Below, in pieces: positions 36,934 to 48,700 of a DNA stretch of 64,000 nucleotides. The notes beneath the pieces are model-generated. The model saw only the letters and a program-made list of their open reading frames with translations, was not told the origin of the DNA and made no database searches. The position numbers and the translations under genes were made by a program. The stretch comes from Aphis gossypii (lineage: Eukaryota; Arthropoda; Insecta; Hemiptera; Aphididae): the NCBI RefSeq assembly GCF_020184175.1, contig NC_065530.1:71587260-71651259 (forward strand), written 5' to 3'. The stretch's first letter is position 1; each line of letters starts with the position of its first letter.

Positions 36934-39900
36934 TTACCTATAAGGATATCCATGTGCTTTTGATTTAAATATAGATAAAATAACGCTGAATAAAAATACA
37001 ACCAATGCTAAACCGCCAACAGTCATTATTTTACGTGTCTTAGAATCCGTTTTCTTTGTATAAGAATCAATCATTATCACAGCTCCAAACACCAATATTG
37101 TGTCTATAGAAATATTAAGGAAAATTGTATTTGTTTAAACATAAATTGTCTACTTATTTTAATTTTTATTAATTATTTTTTATGAAATATGTATTTTTAC
37201 AATTAACTTAATGTAAAAAGATTACAATTATAGTTCCTAAGATTTATGGTGTATAATGTATGCTAAATGCATTAAAGAAAATAATGTGTGTCAATTTAGG
37301 CTAATTTGTAGTGACTTCAGTTTAAGGATTTTTGAATAAAAAATATATAATCATTAAATATTTTTATACTAATGCTACCAAAAACTTGTATAATACATTG
37401 CATTTTCATTTGATAAAAATTTTAATTTTTGTGGAATTCTTTATTTACATTTTAAATAATATTAATTATTATCCAATTTTTTATTACAAAATTATTTTGT
37501 TTCATTGATTTTCATTAATATTTTTTGAAGTTAAGTATAATGGATTGTCATTTTAAGATTATTGTCTTTAGTAGTACCTGATTAAACAACTAGTAAATTT
37601 TGCATATTAGCAAATACTATATTATGACACAAAAGATACTATTGAATACAATAGTATAGTGTTAAACAAATTTATATTCAACAAACTATTTGAAGTTTAT
37701 TTTAAATACAAGGGCTAATCCAAAGAAATTAAAGGATGTTCTAGATTTAAACTGTCCAAGCTAATAAGTAGCCTTGCTGGGTCATTATATTATTGAGTTA
37801 AAAAATAGGTTTTTACCCTTTGACTAAGTCCAGGAAATTTTGTTTAACAATAGATTTTTTTATGTATAAGTATTAAGTATATTGTTTTCATTATTCCAAA
37901 ATATATTATTCACCCCCTATTCACTCTAAAAAATGATTGAATACAGGGATATTTTACTTTTATTGTTAGATTTTTATACTGTAAAAATAAAATACTACCC
38001 ACTATATTAATAATATACAATTTAAAACTACTAGTTAAAACATTTTTACAGAAAACTAAATTGATTTTGATTTAAAAGTATTTTAATCATAGCAATTTGG
38101 AGAATTACTAAAGATTTTGAATTTTTTTGTTTATATTAATGTAATATGGATATTCCTCTTTTTAATCCACACACTATACCATACACAATGATAAAAAGGA
38201 TACTCAATATAATTATGATGTATGTTTCAACAATGAACTGTCCTTGTGAAGAGTTGTGAATATATGTAATAATGCCTTGTTGATTACGATGCATCAGTGG
38301 TGGCCCTCTTATATGATTCCACATTTGTCCAGAAATCATATTTAAACAGAATAGCTACAAAACATAGTTTACTATTTTTTTGATTAATAAAATATTACAA
38401 AACACTTACCACAGAAAAAACTCCCCATAAATTTTTATTGAAAAACATTTCCATGTTATTTCGCCTGACATATAAAAATGATGAGCATATTGCAAATAAG
38501 ACAGATAAAGCCAATGTACTAGAATAATTTGGTGGTCTGAATATTCGTATCTAAAACAAACAATTTAATTCATATAATGATAAATATTATGTAAAATTAA
38601 ATTAAATAATAAATCTACAAAATATATTATTTAATTTATTAAAAAATGAAATTTAATAAATAAGGACACATTGGATGTTTATCATCCATATAAACGTAGA
38701 AATATACTAACTTGTACGTCAGTTCTTTCTTGTATCCATTTTGCAATCATTTCTGATGCAAAACCAACTCTTTGTATGTCCATAGTATCTAAAGGTTTTG
38801 GTTTACCCTTTGCTGGAAAATGCATGAACACTGGAGCAGTATTAATTCGCAACTATATCAATACAAATATTGATTAATTAATTGTGAAAAATGAAAAACA
38901 ATAATATATAGTAATAACCAATTGAAAAATGTCAGATCCTTCATCAAAGTCAACAATTCCAAAGTATAAAGGACTTTCAGTAAGTCTATGAGAATAGCGA
39001 TATGAATTAGCTACAATTATAAATTCATCACTGGCATGCCTAAAAATATAATAATTGTTTTATTTATGTTTTCAATACATACAAAAATGTAAGGAAAAAA
39101 TACCCGCATATTGAACATTGTCTATGAGATGCCATTGCTGTGAACATCATTATAACTGAATAGTTTCTTGGTGGTGATTTAACAAATTCCTTAAACTTAG
39201 GACCATTAAATTTAACCAAAAATTTCTTTTGGTATAAGTCATTTAGCTGCTGTACTTTTTGATCAAGGCTCTAAAAAACAAAGTTATATAATAATTAATA
39301 AAATTTGATAATATTTATTCTTTACTCCAGAGACCTAAAATTAAAGATGAGAGTAGTATAGTTAATATCTAATTTGGAGTCTGAAATTCTCAAATATTAT
39401 CTAACAGTTATTGTTATTTCAATTCTTAATGGAGAGGTTATAAATGTAACTTACTTATCAATAAATTGGACCAAAAATATAGGAAATCAACAATAAGTGT
39501 ACTGTTTGTTATTTCTCAATGTGAAATAAGAATATTTAGCAAACCACTGATTAAGAATAGTTATCAGTCAATATAATAACATCATGTATGCTATTTAAAG
39601 TTATAAGTTTTTATTAATAAAGAGTAAATACTACATATATTAAATAGAATATTTTTTTCCAATGTAATGAATAGTTTTTTCATTAGGTATACATTATTGA
39701 TTATTGAAGTTTATTAAACCTTGAGGTCCTATTGTTTGATTATGTTCACCCAATTACTTTAAATAAGCAAAGTATTAATTATAATTTTTTAAGACATTAA
39801 AATAATTATTAAATAATACTATTTTGTTGTATGTATTTTGTATAGAATACTAATGTTGTAAATATATTTATTGATAGTGATTGATTCCAACTAACGTTCT

Positions 39901-40028
39901 TCAGAAACATTTAAACCTATTGCAAATATAATATTTTGTTAAGATCTTACCTTAGGACGCTCTTCCCTGGCGCTTTCGACCAAAGAATTTAAAACAATAA
40001 AAGCACAAAGAATGGTTTTTAAATACAT
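36934..40028 (-). CDS. MAGT1/TUSC3: oligosaccharyltransferase thioredoxin-like subunit (OST3/OST6; MAGT1/TUSC3)
   Basis: Seven exons (5' to 3'): 40,028-39,951, 39,270-39,104, 39,039-38,919, 38,852-38,712, 38,550-38,410, 38,354-38,204, 37,103-36,934. They sum to 969 nt (322 aa). The protein has an N-terminal signal peptide (hydrophobic 3-16), a luminal thioredoxin-like domain with the redox motif CSIC at residues 78-81, then four membrane helices ending KAHGYPYR. The family assists N-glycosylation of cysteine-rich glycoproteins by forming mixed disulfides in the ER lumen within the STT3B-type complex, and has also been linked to magnesium transport. HRQCSIC, GIVDFDEG, NTAPVFMHFPAKGKPK, FRPPNY and MWNHIRGPP are family signatures. 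The last junction rebuilds a conserved Asn codon using a weak donor (GTATCC). The start is the first ATG after an in-frame TAA. Human homologues are 335-348 aa. Confidence 0.93.
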
Positions 40029-40239
40029 TTTTAAAAATTTGAGAATCCGCGTGAATTACAACAAAAAATACATTCTGAATTTCTGACACTGTATAACTAA
40101 TGTTAATCCAAGAAATTATATATGAAATACAATTTATTGTAAAATAGAATATTTAAAAAAGATGAATATATATAATGTACCTACACCTACGTCCAATGGC
40201 CTATAGGGTATAAACAAATATATTAAAATAAAAATGTAA

Positions 40240-40297
40240 TGACGTTGACGTTATGATAAAATTACAGCACAATTTTCTTGCCGGTTTGATAACGTCA
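40240..40297. promoter_or_regulatory. CRE/ATF-like inverted motif cluster upstream of OST3
   Basis: TGACGTTGACGTTAT contains two tandem TGACGTT cores, and the perfect 9-bp inverse ATAACGTCA lies at 40,289-40,297. The cluster sits about 215-270 bp upstream of the OST3 ATG. TGACGT is the core of CREB/ATF and of ER-stress elements, which would suit an ER glycosylation gene, but this is inference from motif alone. Confidence 0.3.
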
Positions 40298-41792
40298 TGT
40301 CATCAAAAAAAGTACTGCCAACTTAAATTTGTTGATAAATTTTATTTGATATCGCCGTAGAGATAATAATGAAACATTTAAAATTAATAATTATATTAAT
40401 ATTAAGCCCTAATTTTTTTTATAACTACCAAGATTTTACATTTATGATCAATTAAAAAAAAAATCACTGCTCAAAACTGAACCTTGATAAATGATTCTAA
40501 TTTAATCAAGGTTCTCTAAATTTATCTATAGGATATAGCTAATAAATTTGGTATGTATTAACTACAAAATATGCAATTTGACAATAAACAACATGTAGAT
40601 ATTCATATTCCATAATGAAAATGAAATACTGAATTTGTTTTGCTTTTGTGTAATAGGCATGGATTATGCCGATTATGGATAGCACCTCGATTGCGTTGTG
40701 CGAATTTACTCGCAAATTAACTATAAATGTCTCGTGCGAGTGAGCATTTATGATATATGAATACTAATCCGAAAATCCGATTACACTATTTACTTAAAGT
40801 ATTAAATCGCTCAGACACGAGCATAAAGCGTAAATTAAAGAGGAATTTTTACTCTGTACTCGTTATCCAGTTTATCGTTACTACAAAATTAGCTCAATTT
40901 GGAGTGAAATTGCTTAGTTACTAAGCTTAACCTATTATTGCTTAGTTACATTCGACAAGGCAGAAAAATCTCTTAGTTTGTTAGTTGATACCTCAACTCT
41001 AATAATACCCATCTTGAACCGTGTTAGCTAGTAATAGTCACGAGTCGTGCCGACTGTTTGCTGACAGAATTTAATAAATGTAATCGTACCTACTTCATGC
41101 TTACAAATTAGTACTTTCTATTCATTGGCGGTGATCGGAGGGGTGCTTATTTCCTACAATTAATTTGTTTAAAACTCCCAAAACTAAAAAAAAAAATTAT
41201 GATGTACCTAGTATAATAATTTAGTGGTCAAAAAATGTATTACAAATGATAGATTTATTTGTATTATAACAAAGGACACTGTAGATAATAAAAAAAAGTA
41301 TTTTAAAACAATATGATTGATGATCTTTAATTTAAAAATTCTAAAATTCAAAACTTAAATGCTAATTACTAAATAGTATACAATACATAATATAAATATA
41401 GTCAAATCTTATATTACAGAAAAATACGACATTACACGTTTTATGCTCAGTGAATAATTCTATATTTCTCTAATAAATTTCTTAAGACGGATATTTGAAT
41501 ATTTCCGTAAGTATCATTTCATGGTAAAAAACTAAATAACATAAGTGTACAACTACTTCCAATTTTCATATTTGTCAGTTATAATTAGGTATTGTCACGG
41601 TCTTGTGAGACCGTGGGTATTGTTTATTATTTATGATAACGGTTTAAGTACCAACTACCAAGTGATGAAGAAAACAATAAATATTAAATATTATTGCCGA
41701 TCGTCATATTTTCATCTGTATATCATCCATATTATTCTACAAATCTACCTATTTACTATTAAAGTATTATTCTGTGGTATACACGATTTTCT

Positions 41793-41833
41793 TCAAGGTG
41801 GATATAAATATGTATATCAATTATCCACCTTGA
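41793..41833. repeat. perfect 12-bp inverted repeat (hairpin)
   Basis: TCAAGGTGGATA (41,793-41,804) pairs exactly with TATCCACCTTGA (41,822-41,833) across a 17-nt AT-rich loop. A second hairpin, CACGGTCT with AGACCGTG around a 4-nt loop, lies at 41,596-41,615. The stems are too short for a microRNA precursor. Confidence 0.6.
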
Positions 41834-42429
41834 TTTACTCTAAGCTCAAGGGTCTAAGGGTTTATCACTTTACCTCAAATAGTTAAATTAATAAATTATT
41901 ATTCCGAATTTCAAATTTTATTCTTATCTATTTACATAAATATACTTAAATCGTGGTCTATTTAAATAGTATATTTATCTGTGATATGGTACTCTAGTGT
42001 CTATTTAGTCTAAATGGACCATAACCAAATAAGCAATAAAGTCAAAATATGTTAATATATTATCTAATTCTAGCCTCTAGGTAGTAATCATTTTCGTCCA
42101 AGATGGTAATAGTGATACCTATAAATGATTAACTACATTAGTAAATAAATATATTTGGTACGTCCTATTATTGTCTGAAATAATTCTCAAGTATGTTTAT
42201 GTGTTTATAAAAACTATATAATTTTACTAGCATAGAAGCATAGCACGGTGTCACAGTATTTACTCAATTTTTATCTTTTCATGACGCATTTGAAACATAT
42301 AAATAACAATTTTTCAAAATAAGTTTATTTTTCATTACATAGTTTGAATACAATAATATTTTTGTTTACTGATCCAAGTTTAACCCTTTTGACCTTATTT
42401 TGTTTTAAAATGTATAAATCGTGTGCGCC

Positions 42430-42437
42430 TATATAAG
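42430..42437 (+). promoter_or_regulatory. TATA-like box upstream of ABHD18
   Basis: TATATAAG stands in a GTGTGCGCC context about 115 bp before the ATG. Start-site evidence is lacking. Confidence 0.3.
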
Positions 42438-42549
42438 TATAACCTAACCTATCCATTTTAGTTAAGAGTGAAGAACTTTTACAGATGCAATTATTGTTAA
42501 CTCTTTTTATTTGTAACATAAATAATAAACACTCATTACAATAGTTAAT

Positions 42550-45500
42550 ATGACAATTAATAAGTTTGATTACATATACAGAAAATTGTTGCTTACTAAA
42601 TACTTTGTGAATGGTTGGGGTGATCCTGAAAAACTTAAAAGGTGAGTAAACTTGAATAATATCCTTATAAAAATTGAATTGTTGATGATTTTACCAAAAT
42701 AAATAATCTTATTGTTTTAACTTATAAGTAAGAATCAAATACTATAATTAGTTCATTTTTATAGGTTATTTTATGGCTCTTTTTTCTTATTACCAATATT
42801 AGTATATTATATTATAATAAATTTGTTAATAAGCTGTTAACCAGCTCACTAATTAATCTCTTATAAAAGACAATACCTACCTATTATATTTTTTTTTTTT
42901 TTTTTTATTTACTTATAGGTAATCCCTCCGTGAGCTAAGCTTTAAGAGATAAATTAATTTTAATGCATTTTGTATTAAATATTGGAATATAATGTATAAT
43001 ACCTTCTATTTTTTAAATAATAAAAATATAGAAAATTTATTGTAATTTCTAACAAATTATTTTATTTTATGAAAATAAATTATTTTTCAAAACAAAATAT
43101 TTACTTTTCAAGATATGTTGATTAAATAAGTTACATTTAATGAAAAATATAATTTTAATAGTACATAATAATATAACACAATTTTTTTATAAAATTATAT
43201 TTAATACTCTTATGGTTAAGTCCCATCACTGATAATTTTTATTTTAATAATTTATTAACTTATAATTAAGTAATGGTGTATTTGTGTTATATATATTTAA
43301 TATTTTGCATTATTGTTATAGTTTGTTTCAGTTCCGCAATCATATTATAGATCGAGACTCTTGTTTCAAACTTGTATCATCTGATTATCCTGTAAAAATT
43401 GTTAAAGTAAATAATTAAACATAATTAACTAATTCTAAAATACATATTGAAGTAAAATAATAATTATGCATTTTAGAAAAAGGAAGATTCCGATTCCATA
43501 ACATTAGAAGGAGTATTTCAATCACCTTTTTCGTATTATCTTCCAGATATAGTGCCAAAAGAGAGTCACCTTGCTCATTTTCAAGTGTTATTACCGAAAA
43601 AATGGCCATCCAAAAATGTAAAACCTATGTGTGTGCATATGGCTGGTACAGGAGATCAAGTAATTTCTTTACTTTTAAATATTAAAAAAAGCAAGTTACT
43701 TAATAAATAATAACATACAATACCTATTAATAACTTAATTTAATTCAATATTTATTTAAATATTTTATTTGTGGTGATTTTAGTATTATTGGAGAAGACG
43801 AGCTATGTTAGCAAAGCCACTTTTAAAAGAAGCAGCAATTGGATCAATCATATTAGAAAACCCCTTCTATGGAAAAAGAAAACCAAATAATCAAGTGTTA
43901 GTATACTATTTTATACATAATACCAGTGTTTACCATTTTCAAGCTTAATAGAACCAGTATAAAGTGATAGATTTTTAGATAAAAATTTATTTTATTTTTT
44001 ACCAGATTATTGTTCTTTTTTTGTGCATAATTTTCACTAAAATAGTCGTATAATTAAAATTAAAATTTAGAATTATTTATTTCTTATTCTTATTATTGCT
44101 TAATTATGATGTAAAATTCAAAAATTGGCTTAACACTATTTTAACAAAATTAAAATTAAATTAATCTTTTTTCTCAAAAAATCTTATAATATTATAGTAT
44201 TTTTACTACAAAATGTTATTTGTATGTCCAACTTTATACATATATTATTTATTACTACATTATTTAGATAGGTATAACTTTAATTTATACTTTGAGGACC
44301 TAATAAATGTTATCAAGAATATCACTAATAAACAATTTGTAAATTTAATTACAAGTCTCAACTATAAAATAATTTTAATACACATTGTGACAAATACATT
44401 AACCTGACAAATGAATACAATATTTTATTTCTGCTTTATTCAATTCATCTATAAACCATTACAGTAATCATTCAAAATTATTTATAATTAAAGCATATAA
44501 CATTATGTTTATAATCCAAATGATCATTTTAAATTATAAATAATACTTTATTCTATTTATTTTTAAACTTTAATTTTGCATACTTATCACTAATAGTATA
44601 ATAATATCACACTGTATTTGGAGACATTTTCATTTTAAATTATCTTTAAAATATAGCAAGCTAACTATTTTGATAATATAAAAAATATACTATACTAATA
44701 CATTAATATTATGTCCTATATATTAGGAATTGGTTATTGTTTTGGTAGTGATTCTTTATGAGTTGTGTGAAAATAATAATTGCATGATAATTATCATTTA
44801 TTTAGTTTCTTTACTTGAAGCATGATCCAATCATACATATTCACATTTGTATTTGTTTACAGTAGGTCTATTTTATGCAATGTCTCCGATATTTTTGTTA
44901 TGGGAGGTTGCTTAATATTGGAATCCCTTGTATTATTTCATTGGTGTGAACGTGAAGGATTTGGACCAATTGGTGTCACTGGTTTATCGATGGGAGGCCA
45001 TGTAAGTTTTTTTAATTTTAAGAATTAATAAGCATTTATTATTAAATAATTGCAATAATAATTTTATTGTTATACTCAATTTTATTAACCTAAACCAAAC
45101 TACGAAACCCGATATAAATTATAATTTTAAATATACAATTATTGTTGTATTTTTTGTGTAACAGATTTAAAATGTAGTTTAAGGTCAAGAATTATTAATT
45201 TTGTATTTATAATTTATAGTTTGTAGTATTTAATTTTCTTAGTTGTATATCTTTAGTTGATTCTAATATTTTTTAGATGGCATCATTAGCTGCTGCAAGT
45301 TGGCCAAAGCCAATTGTTCTTGTTCCTTGTTTATCTGGTACAACAGCTTCTGGAGTATTTACAGAGGTTATTATTATCATTATTTTGTATATACCTATAT
45401 AATGTATAAAATATCTTTCTATTCTCATACCTTAATAAAATTTAACTGTTAATATTTTCAAAATAAATTTAAAATGTTTATATCCATGATACTAAAAAAT

Positions 45501-45734
45501 TTAAGATAACAAATGTATGAAAATGATTTTATTTAATTTTCATTAAATATTAAATACTTATGCAAAAAAAATCCATTGAATTATGCAAATGCTAGATTCT
45601 AGATAAGCGATAGAGAATATACAAAAACATAATTAGTTATAATTAATTTTAATAACCTATTAAATAAATCCAAAATATAACTACTTTTAGATTCTGAACG
45701 AAGTGATGAATGTATTGATTTTACAATGATGTGT

Positions 45735-45776
<42 letters not shown>

Positions 45777-48700
45777 TGTCTGTGTACAGCATAACTAGTC
45801 GAAATAATGCTCCAATTTCAAACAATGGGGGTGGTTTCCGATGTAAAAGTGAATATCCTTGGTGCATTATAGAGGTAAAAAGTTAACATTTTCCAACAGT
45901 TTTCAAAAAAATCGAGAAAAACAAAAAAAAAAATGACGGAAAAAACGGCAATTTTTACGCAAAACCAGTTTTCGACCAAATTGATTTTTTTTTATGGTTG
46001 TAATTCAAAAACTAATCACTGAAAACACTTGAAATTTTCACCAAATGTTAATGTCAGTGGTATCCGTATATAGTTAAATTTTCAAAAAATTTTGACTTTT
46101 TTGAGTTATTTATAGACCACTGAAATTTTCGATTTTTTTGAGAAATTTTTTTTAAAGTGTCGATAAAAAATTTTTGGATGACCAAAAAGTTTTGAAAATT
46201 TAATACGAGGTTCCTTATGAGTTGTTTTTAATGTAGCAAAAAAAATTAAAAATCGTTAGTCATAATTTTTTTTTATAAGCGTTTATATTTCAAATTTTTA
46301 CGAAATCTGTCGAAAACGCGAAAATTTGCAAGTATTTTTGAAGTTGAAAAATCATAAAATTTTTTCCTTTTATAACTAAGATTTGAAAATTTGGTACAAG
46401 GTTCTCCATACATTTTTCTTCAAATATCTGTAAAAAAAACTCTACCGGATTCAGACAAAAAAATTTTTATGAGTGTTTGAAATTTAAATTTTTACAAAAA
46501 CCGCGTTAAATAACAGTTTAGCCTCAAACGATTTTTGATATTTGTTATTATTCAAAAAGTATAAGTCGTAGATACTTGAAAATTTTACCAGTTATTAAGA
46601 TTCGCGTTTTCTTTACGTGATTTAAATTTCAAAATATTTTGACTTTTTTTGAGCTATTTATAGACAACTGAAATTTTCAATTTTTCTGAAAAAATATTTT
46701 TGAAGTGTCGATAAAATTTTTTTGGCCCTATCAAAATACTTGAAAATTTAATACAAAGTTCCTCATATGTTATTCTTATAGTGATTAAAAAATTATAAGA
46801 ATACATAGGCACAATTTTTTTTTATTAGCATTTGAAGTTCAAATTTTGACGAAAATTCGTCAAAATTATGAATATTTGCGAAATATTTGAAGTTGAAAAA
46901 TCATAAAATTTTTTTTGTTTATAACTAAGGATTAAAAATACAACACTAAGTTTTCCATAAGTTTACCTTCAAGTATCTATAGAGAAAACTCGAAGCATCA
47001 TTATAGGAAAAATTTTAAGTGCGTTTGAATTTTAAATTTTAACGAAATAGCGTAACGATAACGATTTATCCTCAAACGATTTTAAATATTTGTTATTATT
47101 CAAAAAGTATAAGTCGTAGATACTTGAAAATTTTACCAGTTATTAAGATTCGCGTTTTCTTTACGTGATTTAATTTTCAAAATATTTTTTAGTATAAGCT
47201 GGTTTTTTTAAACCACCTTTTTCACCAATCACTAGAAATTATATCCTAGGCTAACAAATCATCTTCGTTCAGAATCGTTTTTCGTATACAATGATAACTA
47301 TCATTGGATTCAAATTTAACACTCCTATAATATATAATAATGATCCATACGGCACCTAATGTACAGCAGAGCGGTACTCACTTGCCCACTTTTTTAGATT
47401 CTGAACGAAGTGATGAATGTATTGATTTTACAATGATGTGTGTTTTTTTTTTTTTTTTTTTTTTTTTTTTGTGTCTGTCACCACGTTTTGGAGCAGTAAA
47501 AGTGCTCCGATTTTAAAAAGTGGACCCTGTTTCGGATAGGAAAGTGAATGTAGTTTGTACTTTGGGGGGTCAAAAGTAAAAATTTCCAATAGTTTTCAAA
47601 AGCGCCGGGAAAAAAACCAAAAAAAAATGACGGAAAAACGGCAATTTTTACGCAAAACCAGTTTTCGACCAAATCGATTTTTTTTTATGGTTGTAATTCA
47701 AAAACTAATCACTGAAAATACTTGAAATTTTCACCGAATGTTAATGTCAGTGGTATCCGTATATAGTTAAATTTTCAAAAAATTTTGACTTTTTTTGAGT
47801 TATTTATAGACCACTGAAATTTTCGATTTTTTTGAGAATTTTTTTTAAAGTGTCGATAAAAAATTTTTGGATGACCAAAAAGTTTTGAAAATTTAATACA
47901 AGGTTCCTTATGAGTTGTTTTTAATGTAGCTAAAAAAAATTAAAAATCGTTAGTCACAATTTTTTTTTATAAGCGTTTTTAGTTCAAATTTTTACGAAAT
48001 CTGTCGAAAACGCGAAAATTTGCAAGTAATTTTGAAGTTGAAAAATCATGAAATTTTTTTCTTTTATAACTAAGTTTTGAAAATTTGGTACAAGGTTCTC
48101 CATACATTTTTCTTCAAATATCTGTAAAAAAAACTCTACCGGATTCAGACAAAAAATTTTTATGAGTGTTTGAAATTTAAATTTTTACAAAAACCGCGTT
48201 AATAACAGTTTAGCCTCAAACGATTTTTGATATTTGTTATTATTCAAAAAGTATAAGTCGTAGATACTTGAAAATTTTACCAGTTATTAAGATTCGCGTT
48301 TTCTTTACGTGATTTAAATTTCAAAATATTTTGACTTTTTTTGAGCTATTTATAGACAACTGAAATTTTCAATTTTTCTGAAAAAATATTTTTGAAGTGT
48401 CGATAAAATTTTTTTGGCCCTATCAAAATACTTGAAAATTTAATACAAAGTTCCTCATATGTTATTCTTATAGTGATTAAAAAATTATAAGAATACATAG
48501 GCACAATTTTTTTTTATTAGCATTTGAAGTTCAAATTTTGACGAAAATTCGTCAAAATTATGAATATTTGCGAAATATTTGAAGTTGAAAAATCATAAAA
48601 TTTTTTTTGTTTATAACTAAGGATTAAAAATACAACACTAAGTTTTCCATAAGTTTACCTTCAAGTATCTATAGAGAAAACTCGAAGCATCATTATAGGA

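Larger units (their letters stand above)
40300..42549. other. shared upstream region of divergent OST3 and ABHD18
   Basis: No coding exon was seen. It holds a CpG-containing patch near 40,660-41,080, two hairpin-forming inverted repeats (41,596-41,615 and 41,793-41,833) and a TATATAAG box at 42,430-42,437, about 115 bp before the ABHD18 ATG. Confidence 0.5.

Noticed and set aside
44213..44407. Open frame in ABHD18 intron 4
   Set aside because: AT-rich chance frame, not bounded by splice signals in phase with neighbours.
47478..47672. 64-residue minus-strand frame in repeat copy 2
   Set aside because: Not preserved in copy 1, so not under coding constraint.
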